From Mariniphaga sp041686935 (lineage in GTDB: Bacteria > Bacteroidota > Bacteroidia > Bacteroidales > Prolixibacteraceae): a stretch of 64,000 nucleotides of DNA. Each line of letters opens with the position of its first letter. The first letter of the stretch is position 1. The position numbers and the translations under genes are program-made. The notes under the pieces were generated by a model. The model was not told the DNA's origin, ran no database searches, and saw only the letters and a list, made by a program, of their open reading frames with translations. The stretch lies in contig JAWLCW010000008.1 of NCBI GenBank assembly GCA_041686935.1, positions 182,076 through 246,075 of the forward strand. Direction: 5' to 3'. Shown one piece after another: positions 63,219 to 64,000 of the stretch.

Positions 63219-63246
63219 GCGGTCCGGAACAATCCGGGTCGTTTTT
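63219..63246 (+). terminator. candidate terminator hairpin
   Basis: GGTCCGGA ACAA TCCGGGTC, an imperfect stem, followed by GTTTTT, in the gene-free stretch before 63376. It suggests an RNA is transcribed rightwards here. Confidence 0.45.
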
Positions 63247-63272
63247 ATATGAAAAATCAAATATTTAAAACC

Positions 63273-63362
63273 GGCCGGGGCACCCTCTGCCGCGGGAAAG
63301 GGGCATTAGATGTGAAAATTCTGAGAATCCATATTGTACCATCACCCTGTCCTGCCCCGGCC
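63273..63362 (+). promoter_or_regulatory. structured leader-like element upstream of a small zinc protein
   Basis: Arms GGCCGGGGCA (63273-63282) and TGCCCCGGCC (63353-63362) form a perfect 10-bp stem closing a 70-base interior. The right arm ends 13 bases before ATG 63376, so the stem could control the leader of that gene. The interior does not match any riboswitch core I know. Confidence 0.45.
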
Positions 63363-63375
63363 TAAATTATTGAAT

Positions 63376-63600
63376 ATGAAAGAATTTATAAATCATATAA
63401 ATGAAAAGAAAACAATTCAATTAAAAAGAATTGAGGAGAGTCAGGTTCAAATCAGAAAGCTGAACACCATTATTGAAGCTTTCCAGGATTGCTGCCCGCA
63501 CAAAAACTCAGACGGCTCGGATGCCATGAATTTTCGTGGGCACGACAGCCATAAGCATTATTACCGGTGTGACATCTGTGGGTTTGAAGTGGAGGAATAG
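63376..63600 (+). CDS. small Cys/His zinc-binding protein
   Basis: A protein of 74 residues from ATG 63376 (an ATG at 63334 falls inside the structured leader). Helical N-terminus (K-T-I-Q-L-K-R-I-E-E-S-Q), then C-C-P-H-K, a G-H-D-S-H-K-H-Y-Y-R-C-D-I-C-G end: candidate Zn ligands C-P-H and C-x2-C. A coiled-coil plus zinc-knuckle layout is common in small phage or plasmid genes. Function unknown. Confidence 0.6.
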   Translation: MKEFINHINEKKTIQLKRIEESQVQIRKLNTIIEAFQDCCPHKNSDGSDAMNFRGHDSHKHYYRCDICGFEVEE

Positions 63601-63620
63601 CAATGATTAAATTATCCTGT

Positions 63621-63647
63621 CCCGAAGAAGGCCGGAAGCGCTTCGGG
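63621..63647 (+). terminator. hairpin after the small zinc protein
   Basis: CCCGAAG / CTTCGGG stem with a 13-base loop, followed by CCTTTGC; T run weak. Confidence 0.45.
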
Positions 63648-63699
63648 CCTTTGCAAAATCAGCGCCAACTTATAGCTATCAACCTTTAAATAATTCCTC

Positions 63700-63888
63700 A
63701 TGGAATCGAAAATAAAAAACCATGTTAAAGAACGACCATTCCATGGTCATTATACTTCCCCACGTAAACAAACATACCCAAAAAATGAAATGATTGCCAT
63801 TGCCTGGGGATACCTGATTGTAATTGTTCTTGGTGGCCTCTGCATTATAGGTTTATGGCAGGTATTATCCTGGATTTTAAAATTCTAA
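63700..63888 (+). CDS. 62-residue single-pass membrane protein
   Basis: A protein of 62 residues. Basic N-terminus (K-N-H-V-K-E-R, then P-R-K-Q-T), one transmembrane helix at about 31-55 (A-I-A-W-G-Y-L-I-V-I-V-L-G-G-L-C-I-I-G-L). No family recognised. Downstream ORF begins 12 bases after its stop, so the small genes at the right edge are probably one transcript. Confidence 0.5.
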   Translation: MESKIKNHVKERPFHGHYTSPRKQTYPKNEMIAIAWGYLIVIVLGGLCIIGLWQVLSWILKF

Positions 63889-63899
63889 AATCAATAATC

Positions 63900-64000
63900 A
63901 TGAAACAGTATTTTATCGATGCGACATTTTACGTTACTAAAAACAGCGCCCACGAAAAGGCGCAAAAAATTGCTGGAAATTACAATCATTGCCTGATTGA
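63900..64000 (+). CDS. partial small ORF at window edge
   Basis: ATG 63900 opens a frame running off the window after 33 codons (M-K-Q-Y-F-I-D-A-T-F-Y-V-T-K-N-S, then K-A-Q-K-I-A-G-N-Y-N-H). It follows the membrane-protein gene by 12 bases. Too short to assign. Confidence 0.45.
   Translation, partial: MKQYFIDATFYVTKNSAHEKAQKIAGNYNHCLI

Noticed and set aside
1..64000. tRNA, rRNA or prophage
   Set aside because: No T-loop GGTTCGAATCC-like cores, rRNA stretches, or runs of phage structural genes were seen on reading either strand.

Overview
The window comes from a Bacteroidota chromosome, most like a free-living Bacteroidales/Marinilabiliales-type anaerobe or facultative anaerobe. The main evidence is a SusC/SusD pair driven by an ECF sigma factor and FecR anti-sigma, many lipoproteins and sulfatase/glycosidase genes, several promoters with the Bacteroidetes -7 motif TAnnTTTG, and [FeFe]-hydrogenase maturases. 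I see no rRNA, tRNA or CRISPR array. All functions are read from motifs and family resemblance; no database search was run.

Layout. 0-5 kb: the 3'-truncated (by the window edge) GH3 beta-xylosidase/glucosidase, a YkgJ-type Cys-cluster protein, a gluconate-5-dehydrogenase-like SDR, DUF2795, a PduO-type cobalamin adenosyltransferase and a LolD/MacB-type ATPase. 5-13.4 kb: a PQQ-type beta-propeller protein overlapping tail to tail with an isoprenoid-synthase-like enzyme, YebC, a sugar-kinase/RapZ-C fusion with a 42-residue Cys4 protein downstream, ElyC/YdcF, and a kinase-phospholyase fusion. 13.4-19.2 kb: a minus-strand carbohydrate cluster (WbsX/GH99-like, GH106-like, sulfatase). 19.5-23.6 kb: a GNAT-ATP-grasp fusion and a PepSY protein flanked by decayed toxin-antitoxin remnants.

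23.6-30.3 kb: H-cluster maturation genes hydE, a TM1266-type small regulator, hydG and aspA, with a TspO-like membrane protein and DUF2442 among them; hydF and hydrogenase subunits are not in the window. Two small exported Cys/Lys-rich proteins follow. 30.6-43.4 kb: ECF sigma factor, then a REP-associated transposase with its REP hairpins wedged in front of the anti-sigma factor, then SusC, SusD, an M14-type peptidase, a CE15 glucuronoyl esterase and an M23-PKD protein. Base composition shifts sharply inside susC.

43.5-54.4 kb: an accessory/defence-like stretch (orphan tail of a restriction-methylase gene, AAA-DUF4143 ATPase, intact type IIG-like restriction-methylase, truncated DUF4143 gene, FRG-domain protein plus methyltransferase), interrupted by a Gfo/Idh - UroD-like - ROK kinase operon. 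54.6-64 kb: aldo/keto reductase, gamma-glutamyltransferase, dihaem cytochrome c, phosphotriesterase-family protein, tandem universal stress protein, several small uncharacterised genes, and a structured non-coding stretch before three small ORFs at the right edge.

How they work together: most recognisable metabolism is carbohydrate capture and degradation (GH3, GH106-like, WbsX, sulfatase, SusCD, CE15, oxidoreductase/kinase operon) plus fermentative hydrogen metabolism (hyd maturases). Regulation of the SusCD locus is expected to run by TonB-receptor STN domain to FecR to ECF sigma, but the sigma and anti-sigma genes have been separated by a mobile REP unit.
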